Of a DNA stretch of 64,000 nt, positions 1 to 10,576 are shown in pieces. Position numbers and translations under genes: made by a program. The notes beneath the pieces are model-generated. The model searched no databases and had not been told where the DNA came from. It saw nothing but the letters and a program-made list of their open reading frames with translations. Positions within the stretch are counted from its first letter, which is position 1. Each line of letters opens with the position of its first letter. Origin of the DNA: Piscicola geometra (lineage: Eukaryota; Annelida; Clitellata; Hirudinida; Piscicolidae); contig OX030964.1 of the NCBI GenBank assembly GCA_943735955.1, forward strand, positions 5,035,599 to 5,099,598. The letters run 5' to 3'.

Positions 1-1
1 A

Positions 2-799
2 AATTCCTGCATAGAAATCGATCTCACCGGGCAAGTCGTATCGGATTCCATCGGCACTAAGATGTACTCTGGTAAGTTAGAAGTTATCGTTTTCCTAAAC
101 TTTTTTATATGGGAATCAAAGTTGGATATTCCATATTCATATTTTTCACAAATTAAACCTTTTCAAGCGCACAATCAAGAGCAAATTGATGCATCCCAAG
201 GGGTAGGTGGTCAGGTGGACTTCCTGAGGGGAGCCACTCTGAGCCATGATGGCCTCGGCAAGCCCATCCTCGCCATGCCTTCAAGCACCAATAAGGGAGA
301 GTCGAAGATTGTGCCCTACATCAAAGAGGGTGCATTTAATTATGATTTCAAAAATTATAATTATTATTTTACTTGAATATGTTAATTAACTTCGTAAAGA
401 ATTTTTATTAGGAATGGCAACGGCTTCCCGATTCAGAAAAATTTTGCACATTTATAGAATGTGCACTTGGCGTGAAATGTGCAATTTTTTTTTTTTTCCG
501 GTCACGCTTGATTTCCGGACCCGTTGCCAACTCTTAGCCATTAGAGAATGTAAGTAACAGGATATTTGTATTAAAATATTGTTCAAATTTTTTTTAAATT
601 ATCAAATTCAGGGGCTGGAGTGGTGACGACCAGAGCGCACGTGCACTACGTCGTCACAGAGTTTGGAATTGCATATCTGTTCGGCAAGTCGCTGAGACAA
701 CGCGCCTACGAGCTGATCAAGATCGCAAATCCGAAGCATCGAGAAGCGCTTGAGAAAGAATCATTCAGGAGGCTCAAGGTGATGCCGTCTGCCGATTAA
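2..799 (+). CDS. 4-hydroxybutyrate/acetate CoA-transferase-like protein, C-terminal exons (partial)
   Basis: Three exons are visible: up to 71, 201-329 and 612-799, with phase-1 junctions and GT-AG introns. The translation reads NSCIEIDLTGQVVSDSIGT, then GGQVDFLRGATL, GKPILAMPSSTNKGESKIVP, and GAGVVTTRAHVHYVVTEFG to a stop at 797-799. These are the C-terminal blocks of the Cat2/ACH1 family, which moves CoA between acyl-CoA and acetate or 4-hydroxybutyrate and is usually mitochondrial in animals. The final block ends RLKVMPSAD, as in bacterial homologues. The N-terminal half, with the catalytic glutamate, lies outside the window. The gene is unrelated to the lectin family and marks the left edge of the expanded locus. 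Family assignment rests on remembered motifs. Confidence 0.85.
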
Positions 800-2080
800 A
801 TGCTGAGTGGAGATTTGATTAAGTGAAGATTTAGATGGATCAAGCGTGAAAGGAAAGAATAATCAACAAATTTGAAAAGTTTGTAAAATGTATCATTCTT
901 TATATTTTATATATTTAAATTGTTTTACTTGCGAGTTTTTATACATAAAATTACAGTAAAGCCATACCTCATTATATTCTATTAATATTGTTTTAATTCG
1001 TGATTTTTTTTAATGGTTTCCACATGAGTACAGTTTTTATTCGATCTTATGAAACTTTTCGACTTTTCAACTATTCGATACCAAACGTAATACGAATAGA
1101 ATATTCTTGTATTTATAAATTTCTTTCATGACATAGTGGCTGTCTTACCCGGTAGATCTTTTGCATTTTTGTTACAAATAATGGTTTGAAAATTCAAATT
1201 TTTTATAGTTCTAATTTAATATATATTATTTGTAATTATGTTAATGATAAAATATTTTAATGATTCATTTTATGAAAATTTCTTTTTCTACACTATTTTC
1301 TCAAAATTTCAGTTTGTTTTTTTTCTCCATTTTACTCTTGTTTCTGATTTATTTTCTTAAATTCACTGAAATATATTACATAAGCCATATAATATGCTCT
1401 TTTTCACTAACAAATTCAAAGAAAACTTATTTTCTGCCACTGATTTTGCAGGTTTATAACGTTTCACTTTTTTGAAAAATCAGTTTTTAATCCAGTACCG
1501 ATTTCATTTCATTCAAGCCAGCTAGTTAAGGTACTTGGAAAATTAAACCTGGAATAGTTAACTGACTAATATAAATAAAAAGTTTATTTTATAATATGAT
1601 TAAAGAAGTAATTGACTTGAGAATATACTGTAATGGTTGGGAAAAAACAAATAAATATAATTCCAACTTATGAAATCAAAGAGTTTCTTGCCTAACTAAT
1701 TTGGAATAGTTTCAAATAAATAATAGAAGTGCTTTAAAGCCTTAAAATCATAGCTCAAGTGTGAGCGGCTATGGTGTAAGGGTCAGACGCAGTTCTTTAC
1801 TTCGAATTTCATGAGTTTGATCGCTGCCATTGTTTAATAGCTAGCGAAGAAGACACTGTGGAACCGTCCGTGAAACAACAACCGCAAGAAACAAAAATGA
1901 GAAAACCTATGTAAGAGCCTTCGTCGTTAACATGCTAATAGCACTGAGATATGGCAAGAAATAAAAAAATAATTGAATATATATTAATTTGAAATAAGAT
2001 TTTAAACTTGAGATTTCAAATGATTTTCTCATTTGCAACAATCTAAAGTCAAGTATAAAGCATGTTTCAAATGTTTCAGA
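800..2080. other. Intergenic AT-rich spacer between CoA-transferase and first lectin gene
   Basis: No convincing exon is visible on either strand. The only structured stretch is a possible SINE near 1760-1945. Short open frames around 1260-1475 are low-complexity, hydrophobic and AT-driven, with no splice or promoter support. Confidence 0.6.
1760..1945 (+). mobile_element. Possible tRNA-derived SINE
   Basis: The head GAGCGGCTATGGTGTAAGGG resembles a pol III A box, and GAGTTTGATCGC about 45 bp later resembles a B box. This is the spacing of a tRNA-like head. It stands in otherwise featureless AT-rich DNA. I see no second copy in the window and no clear target duplication, so the call is weak. 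Confidence 0.3.
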
Positions 2081-2097
2081 TTTTGAAATGGTCCCTT
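2064..2097 (+). promoter_or_regulatory. Promoter element of T1
   Basis: TTGAAATGGTCCCTT at 2083-2097 is the T1 version of the family promoter element. The upstream half-site GTTTCAAAT at 2064-2072 forms an inverted repeat with it. The TATA-like box of T2-T6 is replaced by a weak CATATAG. The start codon is about 60 bp downstream. Confidence 0.55.
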
Positions 2098-2158
2098 GCG
2101 ATGTTTCCCATATAGAACAAAAAATCTCTGCGGGTAGGCATTTTTCAGAGAAGAAAAA

Positions 2159-3939
2159 ATGATGAAAAATTTAGTTATTTTTCTGTTATATGAAGTTATG
2201 ATTGGCTTTTCTGATGGTGAGTTGCTTGTTAAAAATAGTAATATTGAAGGTTTAACATGTCCTATGTCTCATTTAACCTTAAATTAATTACTTATTGAAA
2301 TATTAATAAACAGGGATGGAATATTGCCATTATGAAACATTTGAAGCTCAGTGTTCGAAGTCTGAAGTGGTGATGATGACGATGGCCAATTATGGACGCA
2401 TGCGTGTTGGAAAGTGCATTTCAGAAGAAGAGGTGGCTGGTTTCAGTCAAGATTTGAAGTACTTAGGCTGTTACACTGATGTGGTTGGACAGATGCATAA
2501 AAGGTGTTCATTAGAGAAAGAATGTAAAATGGCTATTCCGAATAAAGAGTTGGACAAGACTCGAAACTGTTTTCCTGGTCTGAACCTGTATCTGGAAGCT
2601 GAATACGAATGCTTGCAAGGTAGGTAAAAGAAACTATCTCCTAATAGTGTTTTACGTTGACATATATTTCGGAAAAATTTCAGCAATAGACTCAGAGAGC
2701 AGTTGCAGAATAAAGACGAACCACCGAGGCAAACACCTGACCTCGCTGTACAAAGGTCATTGTGGATACGCCAACCAGCCCTGGCTGATTGAGGCTGACA
2801 GAGGTCAAAGGATCAAGGTCAAGATGCTTTCTTTGGCAGGAAATGACGACACTGAGGGCATGGGATGTGGAGGAGTGGTTGGTCATGTGGTGGAGAAGGG
2901 GTTGATGGGCAGGAATGTGAGCGTGTGTCGCAAGGGAGGTTTGATGCTGAACGGTGGTGGTGGTGAGAAGGAGAAGAATGTGGAAGACAAGTGGTTTGGG
3001 TGTGAGGAAGGAGGCTGAGTACGTATCAAGAGGCAATCGCTTGGAAGTGTACTTGCAAGGCTGGGAAGAGAAAGAGTGGGCCGAAGAGAAGTTTTCAATC
3101 TCTTTTGAAGGTTTGCATTGCTTGAGTGTGTGCTGCATCGATGAAGAATGATGCTTTGAACATTTCTTCGAATTCAGCGGACGGATGTTCGGACATAATT
3201 CCTCACGAAGACTCGTGGATGAAGCGAGACAACGATGATTTAGTGGTCGGATGTTTTTCTTCGCAGCAAAAGTGGTATCTGAGATGCGAGAAGCAGCAGT
3301 GGAAAGGAGTTCTTGGCAACTGCTCTAGAAGCAAGAGTAAATTAGGTTTATAGCACAGTTCAAATTAAACTGGAATGAATAATATTCAAAAAATTTATTT
3401 ATATTATTAATTAAAAGAGAATCCAGTTGAAAGAGATCCTCTTGAAGCACCAGTACCAAAAGAAACACTTCATAAGACGATTGTTTTCCAGAAAGAAGAG
3501 GAAGGTAAAAGTTCGAAATGTTCTAGAGATTTTTTTGTTTCATTTTAAACTGAACTCTTAACTTCCACAGTGGTGGTGTTGGCAGCGTTGTGCGCTCTCG
3601 GAGTCCTCATATGCCTGGCTATCGTCTGCTTTGGATGCATCTGCTTCAAAAAGTTAACAACCTTTTAATCTTTTTTATGTACTTTTATATTTTAATATAA
3701 AAATTAAATTTTTGTAAATCATAAAATCTAGATGCAGCTCTTTCACTGGCGACAAGAACACCTTCAAGAAACAGCCTCCCTTGTACTGCTCCAGTGGACA
3801 GTACAACCAGCCCCTCTTCAACAACCAACCAAGCAACAACTACCCCACCATCAGCAACAGCAACAACAACACTCCTCATGATAATGATCTCAACAAGGAA
3901 GACGACAACAAATACTTTGTTCTCGAGGCTGACAAATGA
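2159..3939 (+). pseudogene. T1: SUEL lectin-CUB membrane receptor, frameshifted
   Basis: Seven exons follow the pattern of T2-T5: 2159-2216 signal peptide, 2314-2619 SUEL lectin, 2684-3110 CUB, 3178-3345 cysteine module, 3418-3504 stalk, 3571-3652 transmembrane, 3732-3939 tail. The CUB exon is 427 nt instead of 426. Near 2991-3000 the copy reads TGGTTTGGGTGTGAG where the others read TGGGTGGGTGTGAG, so one extra base shifts the frame into a TGA about 15 nt on. The exon 1 and signal sequence differ from T2-T6. Everything after the shift is still well conserved, so the lesion is recent, or else a sequencing error. If translated it would give a truncated protein lacking the membrane anchor. Confidence 0.75.
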
Positions 3940-4004
3940 AAAGTTTTGAATTCCTTAATCGGTCATTTTGGACCATTGACGCTTTAGTGTTGTATAGTGT
4001 TGAT

Positions 4005-4057
4005 CAATCAATCAATCAAATAGATTTCTATAGCGCTCTTTCTTCAAATTACAGAGC
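4005..4057 (-). mobile_element. 53-bp 5'-truncated L2-like/SINE 3' tail
   Basis: A (CAAT)n run followed by AGATTTCTATAGCGCTCTTT is inserted between two copies of GTTGAT (3999-4004 and 4058-4063). The equivalent 3' flanks of T3, T4 and T5 read straight through one GTTGAT and serve as empty sites. On the minus strand it reads GCGCTATA...(ATTG)n, the same 3' end as the L2-like fragment at 46940-48121. It is therefore a short retroposed tail, not a gene part. Confidence 0.8.
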
Positions 4058-4194
4058 GTTGATAATTTGGTAGAGAAACTAATTGTAGATTTTTTTTAGA
4101 TTTTCGTTGTTTTGAAGTATTCATGAATATATATAAATGCATTAAAATTAATTAATTCATATAAATTCATACTTCTGACATATTTACGAAACGT

Positions 4195-4253
4195 GTTTCA
4201 AATGTCTTCGATTTGAAACGGTCCCCTACGACATGAGTCTGTGGATATATAAG
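4195..4253 (+). promoter_or_regulatory. Promoter of T2
   Basis: A perfect inverted repeat GTTTCAAAT-7 nt-ATTTGAAAC (4195-4219) overlaps the family element TTGAAACGGTCCCCT (4213-4227). A TATATAAG box follows at 4246-4253. The start codon is at 4303, about 50 bp after the TATA box, which leaves room for a short leader. Confidence 0.7.
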
Positions 4254-4302
4254 AGGACTTCTTTGAGTGTGGCTGTCAGACGCAAAAATTTATCCGAGAA
4301 AA

Positions 4303-6088
4303 ATGATTTTCAATATAGTTTTTGTATTATTGAGTGTATTTGGAATATTTGGTTTTTCTGAGAGTGAGTTCTTTCATTAAATGCATAACTTACTTAACCC
4401 GTCATTTAAAACTGTTACATTTTATTTATATGTTGATCATGATGCTATAATACTCTTATAGGACTGGAATATTGCCAGTTAGAAACATTCCAAGCTCAGT
4501 GTTCGAAGTCTGAAGTGGTGATGATGACGATGGCCAACTATGGACGCATGCGTGTTGGAAAGTGCATTTCAGAAGAAGAGGTGGCTGGTTTCAGTCAAGA
4601 TCTGAAGTACTTAGGCTGTTACACTGATGTGATTAGACAGATGCATAAAAGGTGTTCTTTGGAAAAAGAATGTAAAATGGCAATTCCGAATAAAGAGTTG
4701 GACAAGACTCGAAACTGTTTTCCTGGTCTGAACCTGTATCTGGAAGCTGAATACGGATGCTTGCAAGGTAGGTAAAAGAAACTGTCTCCTAATAGTGTTT
4801 TACGTTGACATATATTTCGGAAAAATTTCAGCAATAGACTCAGAGAGCAGTTGCAGCATAAAGACGAACCACCGAGGCAAACACCTGACCTCGCTGTACA
4901 AAGGTCATTGTGGACACGCCAACCAGCCCTGGCTGATTGAGGCTGACAGAGGTCAAAGGATCAAGGTCAAGATGCTTCCTTTGACAGGAGTTGACGACAC
5001 TGAGGGCATGGGATGTGGAGGAGTGGTTGGTCATGTGGTGGAGAGGGGGTTGATGGGCAGGAATGTAAGCGTGTGTCGCAAGGGAGGTTTGATGCTGAAC
5101 GGTGGTGGTGGTGAGAAGGAGAAGAATGTGGAAGACAAGTGGGTGGGTGTGAGGAAGGAGGCTGAGTACGTATCAAGAGGCAATCGCTTGGAAGTGTACT
5201 TGCAAGACTGGAAGGAGAAAGAGTGGGCCGAAGAGAAGTTTTCAATCTCTTTTGAAGGTTTGCATTGCTTGAGTGTGTGCTGCATCGATGAAGAATAATG
5301 CTTTGAACATTGCTTTGGATTCAGCGGACGGATGTTCGGACATAATTCCTCACGAAGACTCGTGGATGAAGCGAGACAACGATGATTTAGTGGTCGGATG
5401 TTTTTCTTCGCAGCAAAAGTGGTATCTGAGATGCGAGAAGCAGCAGTGGAAAGGAGTTCTTGGCAACTGCTCTAGAAACAAGAATAAATTAGGTTTATAG
5501 CACAGTTCAAATTAAACTGGAATGAATATTATTCAAATTTTTTTATTTATATTATTAATTAAAAGAGAATCCAGTTGATGGAAATCCTCTTGAAGCACCA
5601 GTTTCAAAAGAAGCACTTCATAAGACGATTGTTTTCCAGAAAGAAGAGGAAGGTAAAAGTTCGAAATGTTCTAAAGATTTTTTTTTCTTTCATTTTAAAC
5701 TGAACTCTTAACTTCCACAGTGGTGGTGTTGGCAGCGTTGTGCGCTCTCGGAGTCCTCATATGCCTGGCTATCGTCTGCTTTGGATGCATCTGCTTCAAA
5801 AAGTTAACAAACTTTTAATCTTTTTATGTACTTTTATATTTTAATATAAAAATTAAATATTTGTAAATAATAAAATCTAGATGCAGCTCTTTGACTGGCG
5901 ACAAGAACACCTTCAAGAAACAGCCTTCCTTGTACTGCTCCAGTGGACAGTACAACCAGCCCCTCTTCAACAACCAACCAAGCAACAACTACCCCACCAT
6001 CAGCAACAACAACAACAACACGCCTCATGATAATGATCTCAACAAGGAAGACGACAACAAATACTTTGATCTCGAGGCTGACAAATGA
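4303..6088 (+). CDS. T2: SUEL lectin-CUB type I membrane receptor
   Basis: Exons are 4303-4363, 4462-4767, 4832-5257, 5325-5492, 5566-5652, 5721-5802 and 5881-6088. They sum to 1,338 nt, a clean 445-aa frame. Exon 1 is a signal peptide (MIFNIVFVLLSVFGIFGFS). Exon 2 is a SUEL/RBL lectin domain with the MANYGRMRVGKC core, GCYTDV and 8 cysteines. Exon 3 is CUB-like (HCGHANQPWLIEADRGQRIK ... EKFSISFEG). Exon 4 is a short module, C-x25-C-x10-C-x12-C with WYLRC and GVLGNC. Exon 6 is a transmembrane helix (VVVLAALCALGVLICLAIVC). Exon 7 is an Asn-rich tail ending DDNKYFDLEADK. It is predicted to be a cell-surface carbohydrate receptor; the ligand is unknown. The old exon-4 donor near AAGA has lost its GT here, so the conserved donor TTAG|GTTTAT is used. 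Confidence 0.85.
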
Positions 6089-6311
6089 AAAGTTTTGAAT
6101 TCCTTAATCTGTCATTTTGGACCATTGACGCTTTGGTGTTGCATAGTGTTGATTTAGATAGAGAAACTTATTGTAGATTTTTTTAAGATTTCAGTCGTTG
6201 TGAGATATTTATGAATATATATATATATATATATATGCATTAAAATAAATTCATTCATATAAATTTATAATTCTGTCATATTTACGAAACGTGTTTCAAA
6301 TGTCTTCGATT

Positions 6312-6352
6312 TTGAAACGGTCCCTTACGACATGAGTCTGTGGATATATAAG
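6312..6352 (+). promoter_or_regulatory. Promoter of T3
   Basis: The family element TTGAAACGGTCCCTT is at 6312-6326 and TATATAAG at 6345-6352. The start codon is at 6402. The upstream half of the inverted repeat (GTTTCAAAT) precedes the element, as in T2. Confidence 0.7.
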
Positions 6353-6401
6353 AGGACTTCTTTGAGTGTGGTTGACAGACGCAAAAATTTTTCCGAGAAA
6401 A

Positions 6402-8179
6402 ATGATTTTCAATATCGTTTTTGTATTATTGAGTGTATTTGGAATATTTGGTTTTTCTGAGAGTGAGTTTTTTTATTAAATGCATAACTTACTTAACACG
6501 TCATTTAAAACTGTTACATTTTATTTATATGTTGATCATGATGCTATGATGCTTTTATAGGGCTGGAATATTGCCAGTTAGAAACATTCCAAGCACAGTG
6601 TTCGAAGTCTGAAGTGGTGATGATGACGATGGCCAACTATGGACGCATGCGTGTTGGAAAGTGCATTTCAGAAGAAGAAGCTAGTATCATTCAAGACCCA
6701 AAATATATAGGTTGTTACACTGATGTGATTAGACAGATGCATAAGAGATGTTCATTAGAGAAAGAATGTAAAATGGCGATTCCGAATAAAGAGTTGGACA
6801 AGACTCGAAACTGTTTTCCTGGTCTGAACCTGTATATGGAAGCTGAATATGAATGCTTGCAGAGTTTGTAAAATATTGTATAATACAAATAATTCATATT
6901 TAATTAACTTTTGAAAAACTCAGGCATAGACTCAGAGAGCAGTTGCAGCGTAAAGACGAACCACCGAGGCAAACACCTGACCTCGCTGTACAAAGGTCAT
7001 TGTGGACACGCCAACCAGCCCTGGCTGATCGAGGCTGACAGAAGTCAAAGGATCAAGGTCAAGATGCTTTCTTTGGCAGGAAATGACGACACTGAGGGCA
7101 TGGGATGTGGAGGAGTGGTTGGTCATGTGGTGGAGAGGGGGTTGATGGGCAGGAATGTGAGTGTGTGTCGCAAGGGAGGTTTGATGCTGAACGGTGGTGG
7201 TGGTGAGGAGGAGAAGAATGTGGAAGACAAGTGGGTGGGTGTGAGGAAGGAGGCTGAGTACGTATCAAGAGGCAATCGCTTGGAAGTGTACTTGCAAGGC
7301 TGGAAGGAGAAAGAGTGGGCCGAAGAGAAGTTTTCAATCTCTTTTGAAGGTTTGCATTGCTTGAGTGTGTGCTGCATCGATGAAGAATAATGCTTTGAAC
7401 ATTGCTTTGGATTCAGCGGACGGATGTTCGGACATAATTCCTCACGAAGACTCGTGGATGAGGCGAGACAACGATGATTTAGTGGTCGGATGTTTTTCTT
7501 CTCAGCAAAAGTGGTATCTGAGATGCGAGAAGCAGCGGTGGAAAGGAGTTCTTGGCAACTGCTCTAGAAGCAAGAGTAAATTAGGTTTATAGCACAGTTC
7601 AAATTAAACTGGAATGAATAATATTCAAAAAAATTTATTTATATTATTAATTAAAAGAGAATCCAGTTGAAGGAGATCCTCTTGAAGCACCAGTACCAAA
7701 GGAAGCACTTCATAAGACGATTGTTTTCCAGAAAGAAGAAGAAGGTAAAAGTTCGAAATGTTCTAAAGATTTTTTTGTTTCATTTGAAACTGAACTCTTA
7801 ACTTCCACAGTGGTGGTGTTGGCAGCGTTGTGCGCTCTCGGAGTCCTCATATGCCTGGCTATCGTCTGCTTTGGATGCATCTGCTTCAAAAAGTTAACAA
7901 CCTTTTAATCTTTTTATGTACTTTTATATTTTTAATATAAAAATTGAATATTTGTAAATAATAAAATCTAGATGCAGCTCTTTCACTGGCGACAAGAACA
8001 CCTTCAAGAAACAGCCTCCCTTGTACTACTCCAGTGGACAGTACAACCAGCCCCTCTTCAACAAGCAACCAAGCAACAACTACCCCACCATCAGCAACAA
8101 CAACAACAACACACCTCATGATAATGATCTCAACAAGGAAGACGACAACAAATACTTTGTTCTCGAGGCTGACAAATGA
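6402..8179 (+). CDS. T3: SUEL lectin-CUB type I membrane receptor
   Basis: Exons are 6402-6462, 6561-6863, 6924-7349, 7417-7584, 7658-7744, 7811-7892 and 7972-8179; 1,335 nt, 444 aa. The lectin loop reads EEEASIIQDPKYIGCYTDV, one residue shorter than the VAGFSQDLKYLG loop of T2, T4 and T5. T6 carries the same loop. The lectin exon ends CLQ with donor A|GTTTGT, and the CUB exon opens SIDSESSC, so this junction is worded differently from the other copies. The tail ends DDNKYFVLEADK. Domain order otherwise matches T2. The frame is intact throughout. Confidence 0.85.
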
Positions 8180-8394
8180 AAAGTTTTGAATTCCTTAATC
8201 GGTCATTTTGGACCATTGACGCTTTGGTGTTGTATAGTGTTGATAATTTGGTAGAGAAACTTATTGTAGATTTTTTTGTAGATTTTCGTTGTTTTGAAGT
8301 ATTCATGAATATATATATATGCATTAAATTAATTAATTCATATAAATTCATACTTCTGTCATATTTACGAAACGTGTTTCAAATGTCTTCGATT

Positions 8395-8435
8395 TTGAAA
8401 CGGTCCCCTACGACATGAGTCTGTGGATATATAAG
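8395..8435 (+). promoter_or_regulatory. Promoter of T4
   Basis: TTGAAACGGTCCCCT at 8395-8409 and TATATAAG at 8428-8435. The start codon is at 8485. The block is near identical to the T2 promoter. Confidence 0.7.
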
Positions 8436-8484
8436 AGGACTTCTTTGAGTGTGGTTGTCAGACGCAAAAATTTATCCGAGAAAA

Positions 8485-10271
8485 ATGATTTTCAATATCG
8501 TTTTTGTATTATTGAGTGTATTTGGAATATTTGGTTTTTCTGAGAGTGAGTTCTTTCATTAAATGCATAACTTACTTAACCCGTCATTTAAAACTGTTAC
8601 ATTTTATTTATATGTTGATCATGATGCTATAATACTCTTATAGGACTGGAATATTGCCAGTTAGAAACATTCCAAGCTCAGTGTTCGAAGTCTGAAGTGG
8701 TGATGATGACGATGGCCAACTATGGACGCATGCGTGTTGGAAAGTGCATTTCAGAAGAAGAGGTGGCTGGTTTCAGTCAAGATCTGAAGTACTTAGGCTG
8801 TTACACTGATGTGATTAGACAGATGCATAAAAGGTGTTCTTTGGAAAAAGAATGTAAAATGGCAATTCCGAATAAAGAGTTGGACAAGACTCGAAACTGT
8901 TTTCCTGGTCTGAACCTGTATCTGGAAGCTGAATACGGATGCTTGCAAGGTAGGTAAAAGAAACTGTCTCCTAATAGTGTTTTACGTTGACATATATTTC
9001 GGAAAAATTTCAGCAATAGACTCAGAGAGCAGTTGCAGCATAAAGACGAACCACCGAGGCAAACACCTGACCTCGCTGTACAAAGGTCATTGTGGACACG
9101 CCAACCAGCCCTGGCTGATCGAGGCTGACAGAGGTCAAAGGATCAAGGTCAAGATGCTTCCTTTGACAGGAGTTGACGACACTGAGGGCATGGGATGTGG
9201 AGGAGTGGTTGGTCATGTGGTGGAGAGGGGGTTGATGGGCAGGAATGTAAGCGTGTGTCGCAAGGGAGGTTTGATGCTGAACGGTGGTGGTGGTGAGAAG
9301 GAGAAGAATGTGGAAGACAAGTGGGTGGGTGTGAGGAAGGAGGCTGAGTACGTATCAAGAGGCAATCGCTTGGAAGTGTACTTGCAAGACTGGAAGGAGA
9401 AAGAGTGGGCCGAAGAAAAGTTTTCAATCTCTTTTGAAGGTTTGCATTGCTTGAGTGTGTGCTGCATCGATGAAGAATAATGCTTTGAACATTGCTTTGG
9501 ATTCAGCGGACGGATGTTCGGACATAATTCCTCACGAAGACTCGTGGATGAAGCGAGACAACGATGATTTAGTGGTCGGATGTTTTTCTTCGCAGCAAAA
9601 GTGGTATCTGAGATGCGAGAAGCAGCAGTGGAAAGGAGTTCTTGGCAACTGCTCTAGAAACAAGAATAAATTAGGTTTATAGCACAGTTCAAATTAAACT
9701 GGAATGAATAATATTCAAAAAAATTTATTTATATTATTAATTAAAAGAGAATCCAGTTGATGGAAATCCTCTTGAAGCACCAGTTTCAAAAGAAGCACTT
9801 CATAAGACGATTGTTTTCCAGAAAGAAGAGGAAGGTAAAAGTTCGAAATGTTCTAGAGATTTTTTTTTCTTTCATTTTAAACTGAACCCTTAACTTCCAC
9901 AGTGGTGGTGTTGGCAGCGTTGTGCGCTCTCGGAGTCCTCATATGCCTGGCTATCGTCTGCTTTGGATGCATCTGCTTCAAAAAGTTAACAACCTTTTAA
10001 TCTTTTTATGTACTTTTATATTTTTAATATAAAAATTGAATATTTGTAAATAATAAAATCTAGATGCAGCTCTTTCACTGGCGACAAGAACACCTTCAAG
10101 AAACAGCCTCCCTTGTACTACTCCAGTGGACAGTACAACCAGCCCCTCTTCAACAAGCAACCAAGCAACAACTACCCCACCATCAGCAACAACAACAACA
10201 ACACACCTCATGATAATGATCTCAACAAGGAAGACGACAACAAATACTTTGTTCTCGAGGCTGACAAATGA
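8485..10271 (+). CDS. T4: SUEL lectin-CUB type I membrane receptor
   Basis: Exons are 8485-8545, 8644-8949, 9014-9439, 9507-9674, 9748-9834, 9903-9984 and 10064-10271; 1,338 nt, 445 aa. Exons 1-5 follow T2 almost base for base, while the last exon and 3' flank follow T3 (LYYSSGQYNQPLFNKQ, tail YFVLEADK). The gene is therefore a mosaic of a T2-like body and a T3-like end. All key lectin, CUB and transmembrane residues are kept, so it is probably functional. Confidence 0.85.
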
Positions 10272-10486
10272 AAAGTTTTGAATTCCTTAATCGGTCATTT
10301 TGGACCATTGACGCTTTGGTGTTGTATAGTGTTGATAATTTGGTAGAGAAACTTATTGTAGATTTTTTTGTAGATTTTCGTTGTTTTGAAGTATTCATGA
10401 ATATATATATATGCATTAAATTAATTAATTCATATAAATTCATACTTCTGTCATATTTACGAAACGTGTTTCAAATGTCTTCGATT

Positions 10487-10527
10487 TTGAAACGGTCCCC
10501 TACGACATGAGTCTGTGGATATATAAG
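10487..10527 (+). promoter_or_regulatory. Promoter of T5
   Basis: TTGAAACGGTCCCCT at 10487-10501 and TATATAAG at 10520-10527, exactly 2,092 bp after the T4 promoter. The start codon is at 10577. Confidence 0.7.
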
Positions 10528-10576
10528 AGGACTTCTTTGAGTGTGGTTGTCAGACGCAAAAATTTATCCGAGAAAA

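Noticed and set aside
3111..3151. CUB frame continuing to LHCLSVCCIDEE and stop
   Set aside because: This is read-through into the short intron after GAAG|GTTTGC; the next exon continues the homology in phase 1.
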